NCBI GenBank assembly: GCA_019634735.1 | Contig: JAHCAT010000006.1 | Coordinates: forward strand, 124,001 to 188,000 | Length of the DNA: 64,000 nt | Direction of reading: 5' to 3' | From: Lysobacterales bacterium | GTDB lineage: Bacteria > Pseudomonadota > Gammaproteobacteria > Xanthomonadales > UBA2363 | In this document: positions 1-8,501 of the stretch, piece after piece | How positions within the stretch are numbered: position 1 is the stretch's first letter | How the letters are laid out: every line of letters starts with the position of its first letter | Notes under the pieces: model-generated | Databases searched by the model: none | Seen by the model: only the letters and a program-made list of their open reading frames with translations | What the model was told of the DNA's origin: nothing | Program-made: the position numbers and the translations under genes

Positions 1-49
1 CGACCATGAGGGGCAGAAAGGCGAGTCGGAGGGAAATCGGTGCGGTCAT
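1..49 (-). CDS. Start of an exported protein, cut by the window edge
   Basis: Only the first 16 codons are present, beginning at the ATG whose complement ends at 49. The peptide reads MTAPISLRLAFLPLMV, which looks like the start of a signal peptide (a short polar start, one Arg, then hydrophobic residues). A GGAAAGA stretch lies just upstream. A hairpin at 81-103 separates it from the preceding gene on the same strand. Product unknown. Confidence 0.45.
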   Translation of the reverse strand, partial: MTAPISLRLAFLPLMV

Positions 50-80
50 GTTCTTTCCGTTTTGCGAGGGCCCAAGTAAA

Positions 81-103
81 CACCCCGGCCAGCGGCCGGG
101 GTG
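81..103 (-). terminator. Hairpin between two minus-strand genes
   Basis: This is a perfect 10-bp inverted repeat, CACCCCGGCC and GGCCGGGGTG, around a 3-base loop AGC. It lies 24 bases after the stop of the 128-1123 gene and before the next start. On the minus strand it is followed by TTTACTT, a weak U tract. It is probably an intrinsic terminator or a 3'-end stabiliser. Confidence 0.5.
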
Positions 104-127
104 GGTTCAGTCATGGGACCGAAAGGC

Positions 128-1123
128 TCAATCGAAGTTCACACGGCTGCGGTCGGTCCCCAGCTGGTAACCGCCGTTCGCGTTGTGACCCGGGTAGAAC
201 ACCGCGCCATGCAGGCTTCCGGAGAAATCGTTGTCGATCTGGCCGGTGCTGTCTGTGGGGCGGATGGCCACCACCCGCAAGCAGGCGCCGGCATCCAGGG
301 AGGCGCTGTCGAGCTGGGCGTAGCCCCTGCCAGCATCCGTTACCGCCGAACTCGAGCACTGCGCACCTTCGGAGGCCCGGCACACCCAGGCTGAATCGAT
401 CAGCATGGACTGCTTGAAACGCGACTGGCCGGGCAGGTTGTCCCTGTAGGGAAACATCTCTCGCAGCTGCACCCCGGCCACCCGTCCACCGCTCGCGGTA
501 AGTACGTGCTCGTAGTAGATGCCGGATGGGGTCCGGTCGATGATCCGTGTCTGCAGTTGGAGCTGACCGCCCGTCTCGAAGCTGAGGTTGGCGATACGGT
601 CCGCAGTGTAGCTGTCCGCCTGTACCGTGCAGGCCGGAACCGATGGCGCCGTGGGCTGTGTCAGTCCAACCACGCAATTGGATTCCAGGTTGCCAACCAC
701 GACGTAGTTGGGCGGCACGGGATAGATCATGTCGCCGAAAGTCACCCGATCGGCAGTGCGGAACAGGGCACCGTCCGGATACGTGGCGAGCTGCAGTTCC
801 GGCTCATCTCCGCGGGCGCCTATCACGAACGATGGAAGGTAGCCGTTTGGATCGAGAGCAAAACCCTGGAGCGTGCCGGGCACCACGCCGCTGGAGGCGC
901 ACAGCACGGGCTCCACGGAACGGACCACCAGCGTCGAGCCTGCTTGGGGCTGGGGACGGGTGAAGCGGACGGCATCACCGGAGGCGATGTCGGTCAACAG
1001 GACGTCGTTCAGGGCATCCACGGAGAGACGCAGACCTGCGGTCTGGGCCTGGCTGGCGCCTGTGGCGCCAACGACGAGGGCCAACGCCAGAGGCGCCAGC
1101 CATTGAATCGATTGCTTGTTCAT
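128..1123 (-). CDS. Exported protein of unknown function
   Basis: The 331-residue protein starts with a clear Sec signal peptide: MNKQ, then a hydrophobic run with a small-residue cleavage region near residues 24-26 (ASQA). The start is supported by AGGAG four to five bases before the ATG. The mature protein holds scattered cysteines, including a pair in the C-terminal third (WVCRA and AQCSS), which suits an oxidising compartment. No catalytic motif or family is recognised. It follows a similar-sized exported protein (1236-2288) on the same strand 112 bases upstream, so the two could be co-transcribed. It may be a type II secretion cargo or periplasmic protein, but that is a guess from the neighbouring secretion operon. 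Confidence 0.7.
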   Translation of the reverse strand: MNKQSIQWLAPLALALVVGATGASQAQTAGLRLSVDALNDVLLTDIASGDAVRFTRPQPQAGSTLVVRSVEPVLCASSGVVPGTLQGFALDPNGYLPSFVIGARGDEPELQLATYPDGALFRTADRVTFGDMIYPVPPNYVVVGNLESNCVVGLTQPTAPSVPACTVQADSYTADRIANLSFETGGQLQLQTRIIDRTPSGIYYEHVLTASGGRVAGVQLREMFPYRDNLPGQSRFKQSMLIDSAWVCRASEGAQCSSSAVTDAGRGYAQLDSASLDAGACLRVVAIRPTDSTGQIDNDFSGSLHGAVFYPGHNANGGYQLGTDRSRVNFD

Positions 1124-1235
1124 GGTTCTCCTGCCTGGTCGTCAGGGCACACTCCACGCCATTGCCGTAGCCAGGCATCGACCCAGAGGGTCGGCACCGG
1201 CGTACGTGTTGCGGCATCAGGAGTGGCTGCCGTGG

Positions 1236-2288
1236 TCACGGGGTGGCGTTGTTGCCGAACTGGCAGGAACTGCTCTGCACGTTGCCCGAGGTCTGGCAGG
1301 TCGGTCCCGGACAGACGCAGGTCGAGTTCACGGTACCGCTGTTGATCCAGGTTGCCAGGTCCATCCAGGCGAAATTGACGTAATAGGTCTGGCCGGGCAC
1401 CAAGGCGCAGCGGAAGGTGGGCGGCGCACTGGCTGTCGACCACTGCAGTGCACCGGAAGCGCCGGCGATGCACGAAGACGGCACGTCGAAGTTGCCGCAC
1501 TGACTGCTGATGCTTGCGGTGACGCCGGCTACCGACGAGGGCAGGCTGAGCTTGGCCTGTAGGCCGGCCTGGGGCGCGACGAACGAGTAGGCTCGCACGC
1601 GAACGCCGATCAGCTCATTGTTCAGGTTGTAGTTGTTGCCCGTGAAATCCCACATCCAGGAGTGGTTGGTGCCGAACGGCACCTGGTAGTGCGACTCGTA
1701 CGTACCCACCGTACCCGCCACGAACGGTGCCGGCAGGCTCTCGCAGCCGCCCGGGGCGACGTTGGAGTTCACCTGCACGGCGACGCTGGCGACCGCCGGG
1801 AGGACGATTTCCTGCCCGGACACGAAACGGCGGCAGCGCATGTTGAGCTGCCAATTGCCGGCCGGCGAGCCGGCGGGAATGGTGACCGGCAGCGCCAGAC
1901 TGGCGCTCAGCGCTGGCACCGGCACCGTGGCGCTGACGTTGCCGTTCGGACGCACGACGTCCAGCGAGCAGGTGTCGTAGGTGACGTTCGGCTCCGGCAT
2001 CGCGATGAAGTTGCTGACGCTGGCGCTGTAGGTGGTGGTTTCGCCGGCATTGATGATGTTCGGCGTTGCGGCCGTATTGCTGAACTGCAGCGCAGGCGGC
2101 AGGGTACCGCCGGTGGCCGGGCGACAGGCATCGTCCAGCAGTTCGATGGTGCCGGCATTGATGCGGATACCTTCGCTCTGCACCGGCGGCAGGCCGGGGG
2201 CGCAGGACACCGGCACGGTGGCCAGCAGGGGGGAGGCCGCAGCCGTCAGGACGGTGGCGGCGAGAATCTTGCCAAGCAGGGACTTCAT
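1236..2288 (-). CDS. Exported cysteine-containing protein of unknown function
   Basis: The start was placed at the ATG at 2288 (MKSLLGKILAATVL), not the longer in-frame start at 2348. Here GGAAG sits six bases upstream and the protein begins directly with a signal peptide, probably cleaved after residue 18 (PLLA). The mature part is about 330 residues, rich in Ser, Thr, Val and Pro as in beta-sandwich secreted proteins. It has an even number of scattered cysteines, including a CVCPGPTC cluster near the C-terminus. The middle (NAGETTTYSASVSNF) resembles immunoglobulin-like or Big-type strands, but I cannot assign a family. It lies downstream of a strong terminator (2349-2384), so it has its own promoter. 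Confidence 0.68.
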   Translation of the reverse strand: MKSLLGKILAATVLTAAASPLLATVPVSCAPGLPPVQSEGIRINAGTIELLDDACRPATGGTLPPALQFSNTAATPNIINAGETTTYSASVSNFIAMPEPNVTYDTCSLDVVRPNGNVSATVPVPALSASLALPVTIPAGSPAGNWQLNMRCRRFVSGQEIVLPAVASVAVQVNSNVAPGGCESLPAPFVAGTVGTYESHYQVPFGTNHSWMWDFTGNNYNLNNELIGVRVRAYSFVAPQAGLQAKLSLPSSVAGVTASISSQCGNFDVPSSCIAGASGALQWSTASAPPTFRCALVPGQTYYVNFAWMDLATWINSGTVNSTCVCPGPTCQTSGNVQSSSCQFGNNATP

Positions 2289-2348
2289 AAAGGGCTTCCG
2301 GTTGGACGGGAAGGCGACCGTCGCGCGACGTCGGACGGCCGGCATCAC

Positions 2349-2384
2349 AAAAAAGGTCGGCCCTGGCTTGCGACAGGGCCGACC
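2349..2384 (-). terminator. Strong intrinsic terminator of the 2450-4039 gene
   Basis: The minus strand forms a perfect 11-bp stem, GGTCGGCCCTG against CAGGGCCGACC (arms 2374-2384 and 2355-2365), with an 8-base loop. Six T follow directly (2354-2349). This is a textbook rho-independent terminator, 65 bases after the stop codon of the upstream gene. Confidence 0.92.
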
Positions 2385-2449
2385 GGATCACTCAAGGTTG
2401 TCTGGTGTCCGCATGGGCAGCACCATTCAACCCTTGTTGCAGGCGCTGC

Positions 2450-4039
2450 TTAGGAGCAGGCCACCGAGCCGACCACACAGTCGCGCTCCGTACGGTGACG
2501 GAACAGCGAGGTGTAGTTGGCCAGCACGCCGCTGGCGTTCACGCCGTTGTCGTAGTTGGCCACGAAGAAGCCGGTGACCGGCAGACCGCGGAACACCTGC
2601 TGGGTGGTCGACGGACGCATGGCCGGAACGGTGAAGCCGCCACCCGCCTGCTGACCGAACTCGATCGACGTCCAGCCGGCGTCGAAACCGGTCGGAGGCG
2701 TGATGTTGGTGTAGTAGGTCGAACCCAGGATGTTGGAGGGCTCATTGGCGGTCAGGCGAGCGCCCTGGCCGAAGGTGACCACCTGGGCCTCCCAGCACAG
2801 AGCGTTCTGCGGGGTGCCCGGACGCGGCGGCGAGAAGCCCAGGCCACCACCGGCCGGCGTACGCTCCTCGCGGTCGTACAGACGGACGCGGATGCCCTGG
2901 CAGGAACCGTTGGCGCCGAACGCGTTGGCGAACGGAGCGACCGGGGCCGCCGGGTTGAACGCCGGGTTGACGGTGCCGAACTGATCCTGGATGAACGGCG
3001 AACGGTCGACGTAGAAGCGCTTGGTCGGGAAGTTGATCACCCACTCCGAGTTGCCCTGGACCGAGGCGTTGCCGTCCAGGTAGTACTCGTTGACCACACG
3101 CGGGGAGGCGTACAGGGCCGACAGCGCGTCGACGCGACCGAAGTTGCCGGGCGCGGCGGCCGAGTAGGTGGCCTGGATCAGCTGGCCGAACTCGAACACG
3201 TTGGCGGTGGCCTGGCTGAAATCGCCACCCGGGTTGTTGACGTCGGCCAGCGACGGCTCGGCATCACCCGGCGCGAAGTGCAGGATGGAGTAGTTGAAGC
3301 CCTCGATGGCGTCGGCGGCATAGCCGGCGATGGTGCCACGCGACGGATTGACGACCATGGCGTTGCCGAACAGCTGGCCCTGACCGGTCGGGGCGCGGTG
3401 GCCGGCATCCGGCCAGGTGCCCGTCAGCCACTGGTTGCTGACCGCGGCGCAGTTGGCCGGGTTGCCCGAGGCGTTGTGGGTGACCCAAGCGGCCTGGGTG
3501 CCGATGATGTCGGCCATCTCGATCATCTCGATGTAGCCCTCACGGGTACGCTCGAGCGAGCTCAGCACGCCAGCGGCGGCGGCCGGATGGTCGGCAGCGA
3601 CGCCGGAGTAGGCGAAGTTCACGAACGGCACGTAGCGGGTGCCGCCGATCTCCGGCAGGTCCGGGTTGGTGACGATGTTCGGCGCGGTGCACGAACGATC
3701 GCGGGTGAACATGCCGGCGGCCGGGAAGCCGGTGGCGCCCTGCGGGATCTGGAAGATGCCCGCGGTCCACACGTCGAACGGCGACAGGTACAGGTTGAAG
3801 TCGAGGACTTCGCGGCTGTTCCGGCCTTCCAGGAAGCGGACCTTGACGGCCTTGGCGACGGCGGCGGTGTTGACCACCGAGATCAGGGTGTCGTTGCCAC
3901 CCTGGGAGGTGTAGTACGGGTAGATCAGGACCTGACCCAGGCCATCCGGGTTCAGGTTAACGGCATCGGCGATGCTGCCGACGCCCGCCAGGCCGGCGAA
4001 ACCGGCGACGACGGCGCTCGTCAAAGCATTCTTTCTCAT
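2450..4039 (-). CDS. Putative cell-surface or exported protein
   Basis: The protein is 529 residues from the ATG at 4039 (MRKNALTSAVVAGFAGLAG). AGGAG eight bases upstream favours this ATG over a GTG three codons earlier. The signal peptide ends near residue 25 (IADA). The mature N-terminus (LNPDGLGQVLIYPYYT) resembles a family of roughly 500-600-residue gammaproteobacterial surface proteins of unknown function that I know only by appearance. No enzyme motif is visible. The gene has its own likely promoter (4148-4177), a leader of about 100 bases and a strong terminator, the signature of a well-expressed single-gene unit. A structural or surface role is more likely than a catalytic one. Confidence 0.72.
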   Translation of the reverse strand: MRKNALTSAVVAGFAGLAGVGSIADAVNLNPDGLGQVLIYPYYTSQGGNDTLISVVNTAAVAKAVKVRFLEGRNSREVLDFNLYLSPFDVWTAGIFQIPQGATGFPAAGMFTRDRSCTAPNIVTNPDLPEIGGTRYVPFVNFAYSGVAADHPAAAAGVLSSLERTREGYIEMIEMADIIGTQAAWVTHNASGNPANCAAVSNQWLTGTWPDAGHRAPTGQGQLFGNAMVVNPSRGTIAGYAADAIEGFNYSILHFAPGDAEPSLADVNNPGGDFSQATANVFEFGQLIQATYSAAAPGNFGRVDALSALYASPRVVNEYYLDGNASVQGNSEWVINFPTKRFYVDRSPFIQDQFGTVNPAFNPAAPVAPFANAFGANGSCQGIRVRLYDREERTPAGGGLGFSPPRPGTPQNALCWEAQVVTFGQGARLTANEPSNILGSTYYTNITPPTGFDAGWTSIEFGQQAGGGFTVPAMRPSTTQQVFRGLPVTGFFVANYDNGVNASGVLANYTSLFRHRTERDCVVGSVACS

Positions 4040-4147
4040 TACAGACACTCCTAATGGACCACAGGGCTTTTTGTGCTCGACCCCCCACCGCCGTGTGCCG
4101 CAGGCATACGCCCCGGTTCAACGGGCGGTGAAGGCAACAGCGCCGCA

Positions 4148-4177
4148 ACTATAGGACAAAGGGTTCGGGCAGCGCAA
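4148..4177 (-). promoter_or_regulatory. Likely sigma70 promoter of the 2450-4039 gene
   Basis: On the minus strand TTGCGC (4177-4172) and TATAGT (4153-4148) are separated by 18 bases. The -10 box matches the consensus well and the -35 box only partly. Transcription would begin near 4141, about 100 bases before the start codon. Confidence 0.5.
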
Positions 4178-5025
4178 TAGCCCCACCGGGGCGGCTTTTC
4201 GGCGGTTCCGGCCCCTCCTCGAGGGGCCGGCAGGCGGCGATCCGACGCCCTCGAAGCGGCCCGGGACCGGCGGCGACGCCGCCTGGCCGCCGGACGCAGG
4301 ACCTGCGGCGGGCAGTCGCGGGGCCCGGGCCACCCTGGCCCAGGACGCGCAGTTGGCCGGCAACCTGCCGTCCTGACTAGCGTCGTGTCTCAGCCCGTTG
4401 CCAGGCGGCTTTACGTGAGTGCGACGACACCGCACTTCTCCCCTCCCCCGCCTGCGGGGGAGGGGCGGGGGAGAGGGCCACCCCGGCCAGCGCACGCCGC
4501 TGGGCCGGCAACGATGCAGATCATGGCCAGCCCCGACCCTCTCCCCCGGCCCCCTCCCACAGGGAGAGGGGAGCACAGCGCGAGCCGCTCACCGAACACC
4601 GAGTCCTGGTCCTTGGTCCCCGATCCTGGGCTGAGACACGACGCTAATCGGGTCTTGCCGTGGGGGTGGGCGCGTGGCTCCTGCGCCGTGTCCGACCCCG
4701 GAGGGGTTTCGGCTGGACCCTGGGCCCCGGGGGCAGCGGGGCCGGATCGGCCGGGACCGACGATCGATCGGGCCGACCACGGAGATTCGGTGCAGAGCCG
4801 GCCTACGGCCCGAGTTGGCCTGCGCCAACGCATGCAGCACCGCCGGAACCGCAACTTCGTGGCCGCCGTGCCCCTGCCCTGCCCACTCTGCCAGGGCAAG
4901 CCGGGAGGGGGCGGAGCGCCGGGCACCCGGCCCGACGCGTGCGGAACGGTCAGCGTCCGGCCCCACTCCTCGCCGAGCAAGCCGGCTACGCGACAGGCCG
5001 TGATCGGCGCCGCGGAGAGCGCGGA
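4178..5025. other. Gene-free region with hairpins and the 269-bp repeat
   Basis: I see no credible gene here. At 4208-4230 there is a perfect 10-bp hairpin (CCGGCCCCTC and GAGGGGCCGG, 3-base loop). The repeat element occupies 4378-4646. From 4647 to 5025 the sequence is GC-rich with no recognisable motif. Small frames in all phases are low-complexity Pro/Arg/Gly translations. Confidence 0.6.
4378..4646. repeat. 269-bp MITE-like element, copy 1, with 19-bp terminal inverted repeats
   Basis: The left end TAGCGTCGTGTCTCAGCCC (4378-4396) recurs as an exact reverse complement at 4628-4646. One further pair on each side also matches with a single mismatch. Inside are two GC-rich hairpins: a CCCCTCCCCCGC/GCGGGGGAGGGG palindrome near 4440-4465, and CCCTCTCCC paired with GGGAGAGGG-type sequence near 4538-4572. 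No frame encodes a plausible protein. A diverged full-length copy lies at 47481-47756 and a partial inverted copy at 33348-33452. No clear target-site duplication is visible. Confidence 0.75.
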
Positions 5026-5460
5026 TCAGCGCTCGGGAACGTGGTACCAGGTGCCGTCCAGTCGGACCCACTGCTCCTCCACCTGGCGGACGCCGGGAAC
5101 GTCGCCGGCACCCGGCATGCGCACCGAATAGGTGAGCAGCAGGATCGCGGTGCAGCTGTCCTCGTTGGCGCAGCGCGCCTCCTGCCATTCGATCCCGTCC
5201 CAGCGCAGCGCGGCGGAGCGGGCGCCGGAGGCATAGCCCTCCAGTGAGCGGGTCGAACGGTAGCCCGGGCTGAAGAACGCGTAGGCCTCTGCGAACTGGT
5301 CGGCGATCAGGTGCTGCCAACGGGCGGTGGCGCGCTGCTCCAGCGCGACCAGCGGGTCGGCCGGGGCGCGGCCGGCCGGGTTGCTTGCGCAGCCGGCCAG
5401 CAGGGCCCAGACCATCATGGCCAGAGTGAGCAGCGGCAGGATTGGGAAACGGGCCGTCAT
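5026..5460 (-). CDS. Small lipoprotein, possibly NTF2-like
   Basis: The protein is 144 residues with a lipoprotein signal peptide ending in the lipobox LAGC (Cys24), so it is predicted to be lipid-anchored. The mature part (ATARWQHLIADQFAEAYAF, then SPGYR) has the look of NTF2/SnoaL-like lipoproteins with a single small alpha/beta domain. Two cysteines (CANEDSC) could pair. It lies 63 bases downstream of gspD on the same strand and could be co-transcribed with the secretion operon. A pilotin-like role for the lipidated secretin is conceivable but nothing in the sequence proves it. Product otherwise unknown. Confidence 0.7.
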   Translation of the reverse strand: MTARFPILPLLTLAMMVWALLAGCASNPAGRAPADPLVALEQRATARWQHLIADQFAEAYAFFSPGYRSTRSLEGYASGARSAALRWDGIEWQEARCANEDSCTAILLLTYSVRMPGAGDVPGVRQVEEQWVRLDGTWYHVPER

Positions 5461-5497
5461 GGTGGGTCTCCGGGAAAGGGGGCAATGGACCGGGGTG

Positions 5498-5519
5498 CCG
5501 CGCCCGGATGTGGGCGCGG
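5498..5519 (-). terminator. Hairpin after gspD
   Basis: CCGCGCCC (5498-5505) and GGGCGCGG (5512-5519) form a perfect 8-bp stem with a 6-base loop, five bases past the gspD stop codon. There is no U tract on the minus strand, so it may only attenuate or stabilise. Confidence 0.3.
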
Positions 5520-5523
5520 ATAG

Positions 5524-7797
5524 TTAGTGTTCCGGCAGGGGTTCGACCTGACTGTCTTCCGGAGCGGGAGTTCCCACGCCCAATGGCTGCCCAGTGCGCA
5601 GATCAAGAGGCTTCAACTGGCGGAAGTTGCGCTGATACTCCTCCGTGATGCCTCGAGCATCCCGCACGTCGCGCAGGACCGTAGGACGTATCAGCACGAT
5701 CAGCTCCCGTCGCACCTCGCGCCTCGAAGTGCTGCCGAACAGCTTGCCTACCACTGGGATGTTCGAGAGGCCAGGGACACCGCGGCGCCCACCGGTATTC
5801 TCTTCGTCAATCAAGCCACCGATAAGCACGGACTCTCCGCCCTGGACGGCGACCTGCGTTTCCACCGTGCGACGATTGATCGCTCGATTCCGGGTGAGCT
5901 CCTCGATTTCGCCAGGCTTGCTCACCTCCTGCGACAGCTCCAGGTAAACCAGCCCTCCGGGATTCACGCGGGGCTTGACCGAAAGAATCACGCCAGTGTC
6001 CCTGAACTGCACCGTATTGGTGTTGAAGGCACCCACCCCTCCAACACTTCCGGGATTGAGGAACTGCGAGACGACTGGAATCTGGTCGCCAACGTTGATG
6101 GTTGCCTCCTGATTGTTCAATACCGTCAGAGAGGGCGCGGAAAGAATCCGTACCTCGCTTCTCGACTGCAGCGCTCGGATGGCGACGTTGAGCTCGTTGT
6201 TTAGGAACCTGTAAAAGAAAGGCTCACCGTCATAGTTGGCGCCGCCAGAGCCGATCGCCCATTGTTGCTTGTTGCCAGGTTGCAGGTTGGTGTTCCCGCC
6301 CAACAGCCCCTCCAGGAACCATTGAACGCCGTACTGCAGGTCGCCAGTCAGGCTGACTTCGATGATCTGCATCTCGACATGTACCTGCAGCGGCTCGATG
6401 TCGAGCTTGCGGATCGCGGCCAGGACCGCCTGGTACTGGCTGCTGGTGGCGCGCACCAGCAACTGGTTGTTCTCCTCGACCGCGGTGAAGCTGATCTCGT
6501 CGCTTCCACTGACCGCGATGCCGCCCTCGCCGCCCGCCTGCTGGCGGCGCCGGGTCTGGGCGGGGGCGGGCACGGTGCCGCCGCTGCCGATCTCGGTCGC
6601 CTCCAGCCCGGGCGCGACATTGGCGCGCGGCGCCCGGCGCTGGCTGGGCCCGGCCGGCGTGCCGCCACCGGAGAAGATCGCGCCCAGGTAGTCGGCCAGG
6701 TCGACCGCCTTGATGTTGCGGACGTCGTAGACGAACAGCTGGGTGCCGGCCACCGAGGCGTTGTTGCGGTCGAGGCGGCGCAGCCAGCGGCGCGCCTCGT
6801 CGAGATAGTCGGGATTTTGGGTGATCACGAACAGGCCGCCCAGGCGCTCGACCGGCAGGAACCGGAACATGCCGGCCAGGGGCGAGCCGTTCGGGTCCAT
6901 GAACAGCTTCTCCAGCTCCGGCATGACCTCGGCAACTTCAGCGTTCTCCAGCGGGTAGAAGGCGATCGACATGCCCTTCAGCCAGTCGACGTCGAAGATC
7001 TCGATGGTGCGCAGATAGGCCTGCAGTTCCTCGCGGGTGCCGGCCAGCACCAGGATGCCGCGCGAGTTGTCGGCGCTGATCACCGCGTTGGGCCGGGCGA
7101 ACGGCGCCAGCAGGCGCTGCATCTCGCTGGGCGAGATGTAGGTCAACGGCACGATCTGCACCTGGTAGCCGCGTCCGGCCGGGATCGGGCCCATGCGCGG
7201 GCTGAGGTTGCCGGGCACCGCGCCGGTCACCGGCAGGATCTCGTAGCGGCCTTCCTTGAACACGATGCTGGCGTTGTTGAGCGCCAGCAGGTACTCCAGC
7301 ACGGCCATCGCCTGCTCGGCGCGGATCGGCTTCTGGGTGACGTAGGTGACGGTGCCGCCGACGCCCGGGGCGATCAGGTAGTTCTCGCCGTAGACCTCGC
7401 CGATGATCGCCTGGACCACGGCCTGGATCGGCTGGTCCTGGAAATTGAAGTTGACCTCGCCGTCGGTCGGCGGCACCGGCAACGGCCGCGACGCCGCCTG
7501 CACGTTGACCAGGTCGCGGCTGCCGATCTGGATGATCTCCTCGCGGATGGCGTCGTCGTCGTCCCCGCTGCCCTCCTCCAGAGTGATGCCGGCGTCGTTC
7601 GCGGGGTCGGCCGCGGCGACGCGGTCTTCGCCACCCACGTAGGAAAGCGCCCGGCTCGGCTGGTTCCAGTCACGCGCGGGCGGCTGCACCGGCGCCTGGG
7701 TGGGCGTGGTCGCGCAGCCGGCCAGCATCGCAAGCAGGGCGAACGCCGCGGCGACGCGGCAGGAAGTGCGGGAGGGGATCATGAATTCACTCGTCAT
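5524..7797 (-). CDS. gspD: Type II secretion secretin GspD (XpsD)
   Basis: GspD forms the outer-membrane multimeric channel through which folded proteins leave. The 757-residue product has a lipoprotein signal with lipobox LAGC (Cys28), as in the lipidated XpsD. The N-terminal N0-N3 ring domains come next, then the secretin core with the GLSNIPVVGKLFG stretch near the C-terminus. A Gly/Pro/Arg-rich insert lies around residues 375-425. The start at 7797 overlaps the gspN stop as ATGA. An alternative ATG five codons downstream (7782) would also keep the lipobox. It is the last gene of the secretion operon, the usual Xanthomonas order. Confidence 0.95.
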   Translation of the reverse strand: MTSEFMIPSRTSCRVAAAFALLAMLAGCATTPTQAPVQPPARDWNQPSRALSYVGGEDRVAAADPANDAGITLEEGSGDDDDAIREEIIQIGSRDLVNVQAASRPLPVPPTDGEVNFNFQDQPIQAVVQAIIGEVYGENYLIAPGVGGTVTYVTQKPIRAEQAMAVLEYLLALNNASIVFKEGRYEILPVTGAVPGNLSPRMGPIPAGRGYQVQIVPLTYISPSEMQRLLAPFARPNAVISADNSRGILVLAGTREELQAYLRTIEIFDVDWLKGMSIAFYPLENAEVAEVMPELEKLFMDPNGSPLAGMFRFLPVERLGGLFVITQNPDYLDEARRWLRRLDRNNASVAGTQLFVYDVRNIKAVDLADYLGAIFSGGGTPAGPSQRRAPRANVAPGLEATEIGSGGTVPAPAQTRRRQQAGGEGGIAVSGSDEISFTAVEENNQLLVRATSSQYQAVLAAIRKLDIEPLQVHVEMQIIEVSLTGDLQYGVQWFLEGLLGGNTNLQPGNKQQWAIGSGGANYDGEPFFYRFLNNELNVAIRALQSRSEVRILSAPSLTVLNNQEATINVGDQIPVVSQFLNPGSVGGVGAFNTNTVQFRDTGVILSVKPRVNPGGLVYLELSQEVSKPGEIEELTRNRAINRRTVETQVAVQGGESVLIGGLIDEENTGGRRGVPGLSNIPVVGKLFGSTSRREVRRELIVLIRPTVLRDVRDARGITEEYQRNFRQLKPLDLRTGQPLGVGTPAPEDSQVEPLPEH

Positions 7798-8501
7798 TGC
7801 TTGCTCTGCTCGGCTTCGCGGCGCAGTTGGGCGCGGCGCTCCTCGATACGGCGGCGGATCTCGGCGGCACGGCGCGCGACCTCGTCCTCCTCGCTGCCGA
7901 CCGCCTCGGCCGCGGCCTGGCCCGGCCGCGCCATGGCAGGCGCCGCAACCGGCTGCGGCAGCGGTGGCGGGGCGGGAATGGCGGCACCGCCGCCGATCGC
8001 CAGCTCCAGGGTCTCCTCGGTGCTGGTGGCGGCGTCCTCGAACACCACCCGGCGCGGCTCCACGGTCTTGACCACCCAGCCACCCTGGTCACCCGGCATC
8101 GGCATGCCTTCGCTCAGCCGCAGGTTCTGGCCGTTGCTGTTGTCGCGCAGCAGCGCGATGCGGGTACGGGGCGTGTGGATCACGCCGGTGAGCACGGCGT
8201 TCAGCGGCGCGGTCGGGGGCTGTTCGACCACCGGCTCGGGGGCTTCCGGCGTTTCCTTGGGCTCGGGCCGGCGGTCCTCGGCGAACAGCGGTCGCTGCGC
8301 CAGGTCGGGGAAACGGTCCAGCGGCGGAAGGTCGACCTGGGCCTCGGTCAGGGCCAGTTCCGGTACCGGCTCCGGCACCGGCTCGCGCACGCCCGGCACG
8401 CCACGGCCGAACCCTGCCAGCATGAGCAGATAGAGCAGGCCGGCGCCGGCGGCAACCGCCGCCAGCACGCGTGTCAGGCGCTGTCGCTGCTGCCTGCTCA
8501 T
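7794..8501 (-). CDS. gspN: Type II secretion protein N (XpsN-like, GspC-type role)
   Basis: The start at 8501 overlaps the gspM stop as ATGA. The long frame to 9053 is antisense-style read-through of gspM. The 235-residue protein has a short cytoplasmic start (MSRQQRQRL), one membrane segment (about residues 10-30) and a Pro-rich linker. A periplasmic domain with the RPLFAEDRRP signature follows (the homology region of GspC-type proteins), then a charged helical C-terminus rich in Ala, Glu and Arg that could form a coiled coil. In Xanthomonas the equivalent XpsN joins XpsL and XpsM and contacts the secretin. No gspC gene is present, so this protein probably links inner platform and secretin. 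Confidence 0.85.
   Translation of the reverse strand: MSRQQRQRLTRVLAAVAAGAGLLYLLMLAGFGRGVPGVREPVPEPVPELALTEAQVDLPPLDRFPDLAQRPLFAEDRRPEPKETPEAPEPVVEQPPTAPLNAVLTGVIHTPRTRIALLRDNSNGQNLRLSEGMPMPGDQGGWVVKTVEPRRVVFEDAATSTEETLELAIGGGAAIPAPPPLPQPVAAPAMARPGQAAAEAVGSEEDEVARRAAEIRRRIEERRAQLRREAEQSKQ

Noticed and set aside
4385-5131. Pro/Gly-rich frames across the 270-bp repeat
   Set aside because: They translate the GC-rich hairpins of a repeated non-coding element; the same type of spurious peptide appears at the other copies.
6262-8433. Plus-strand frame of 723 codons opposite gspD and gspN
   Set aside because: Shadow of gspD/gspN with no recognisable protein features.
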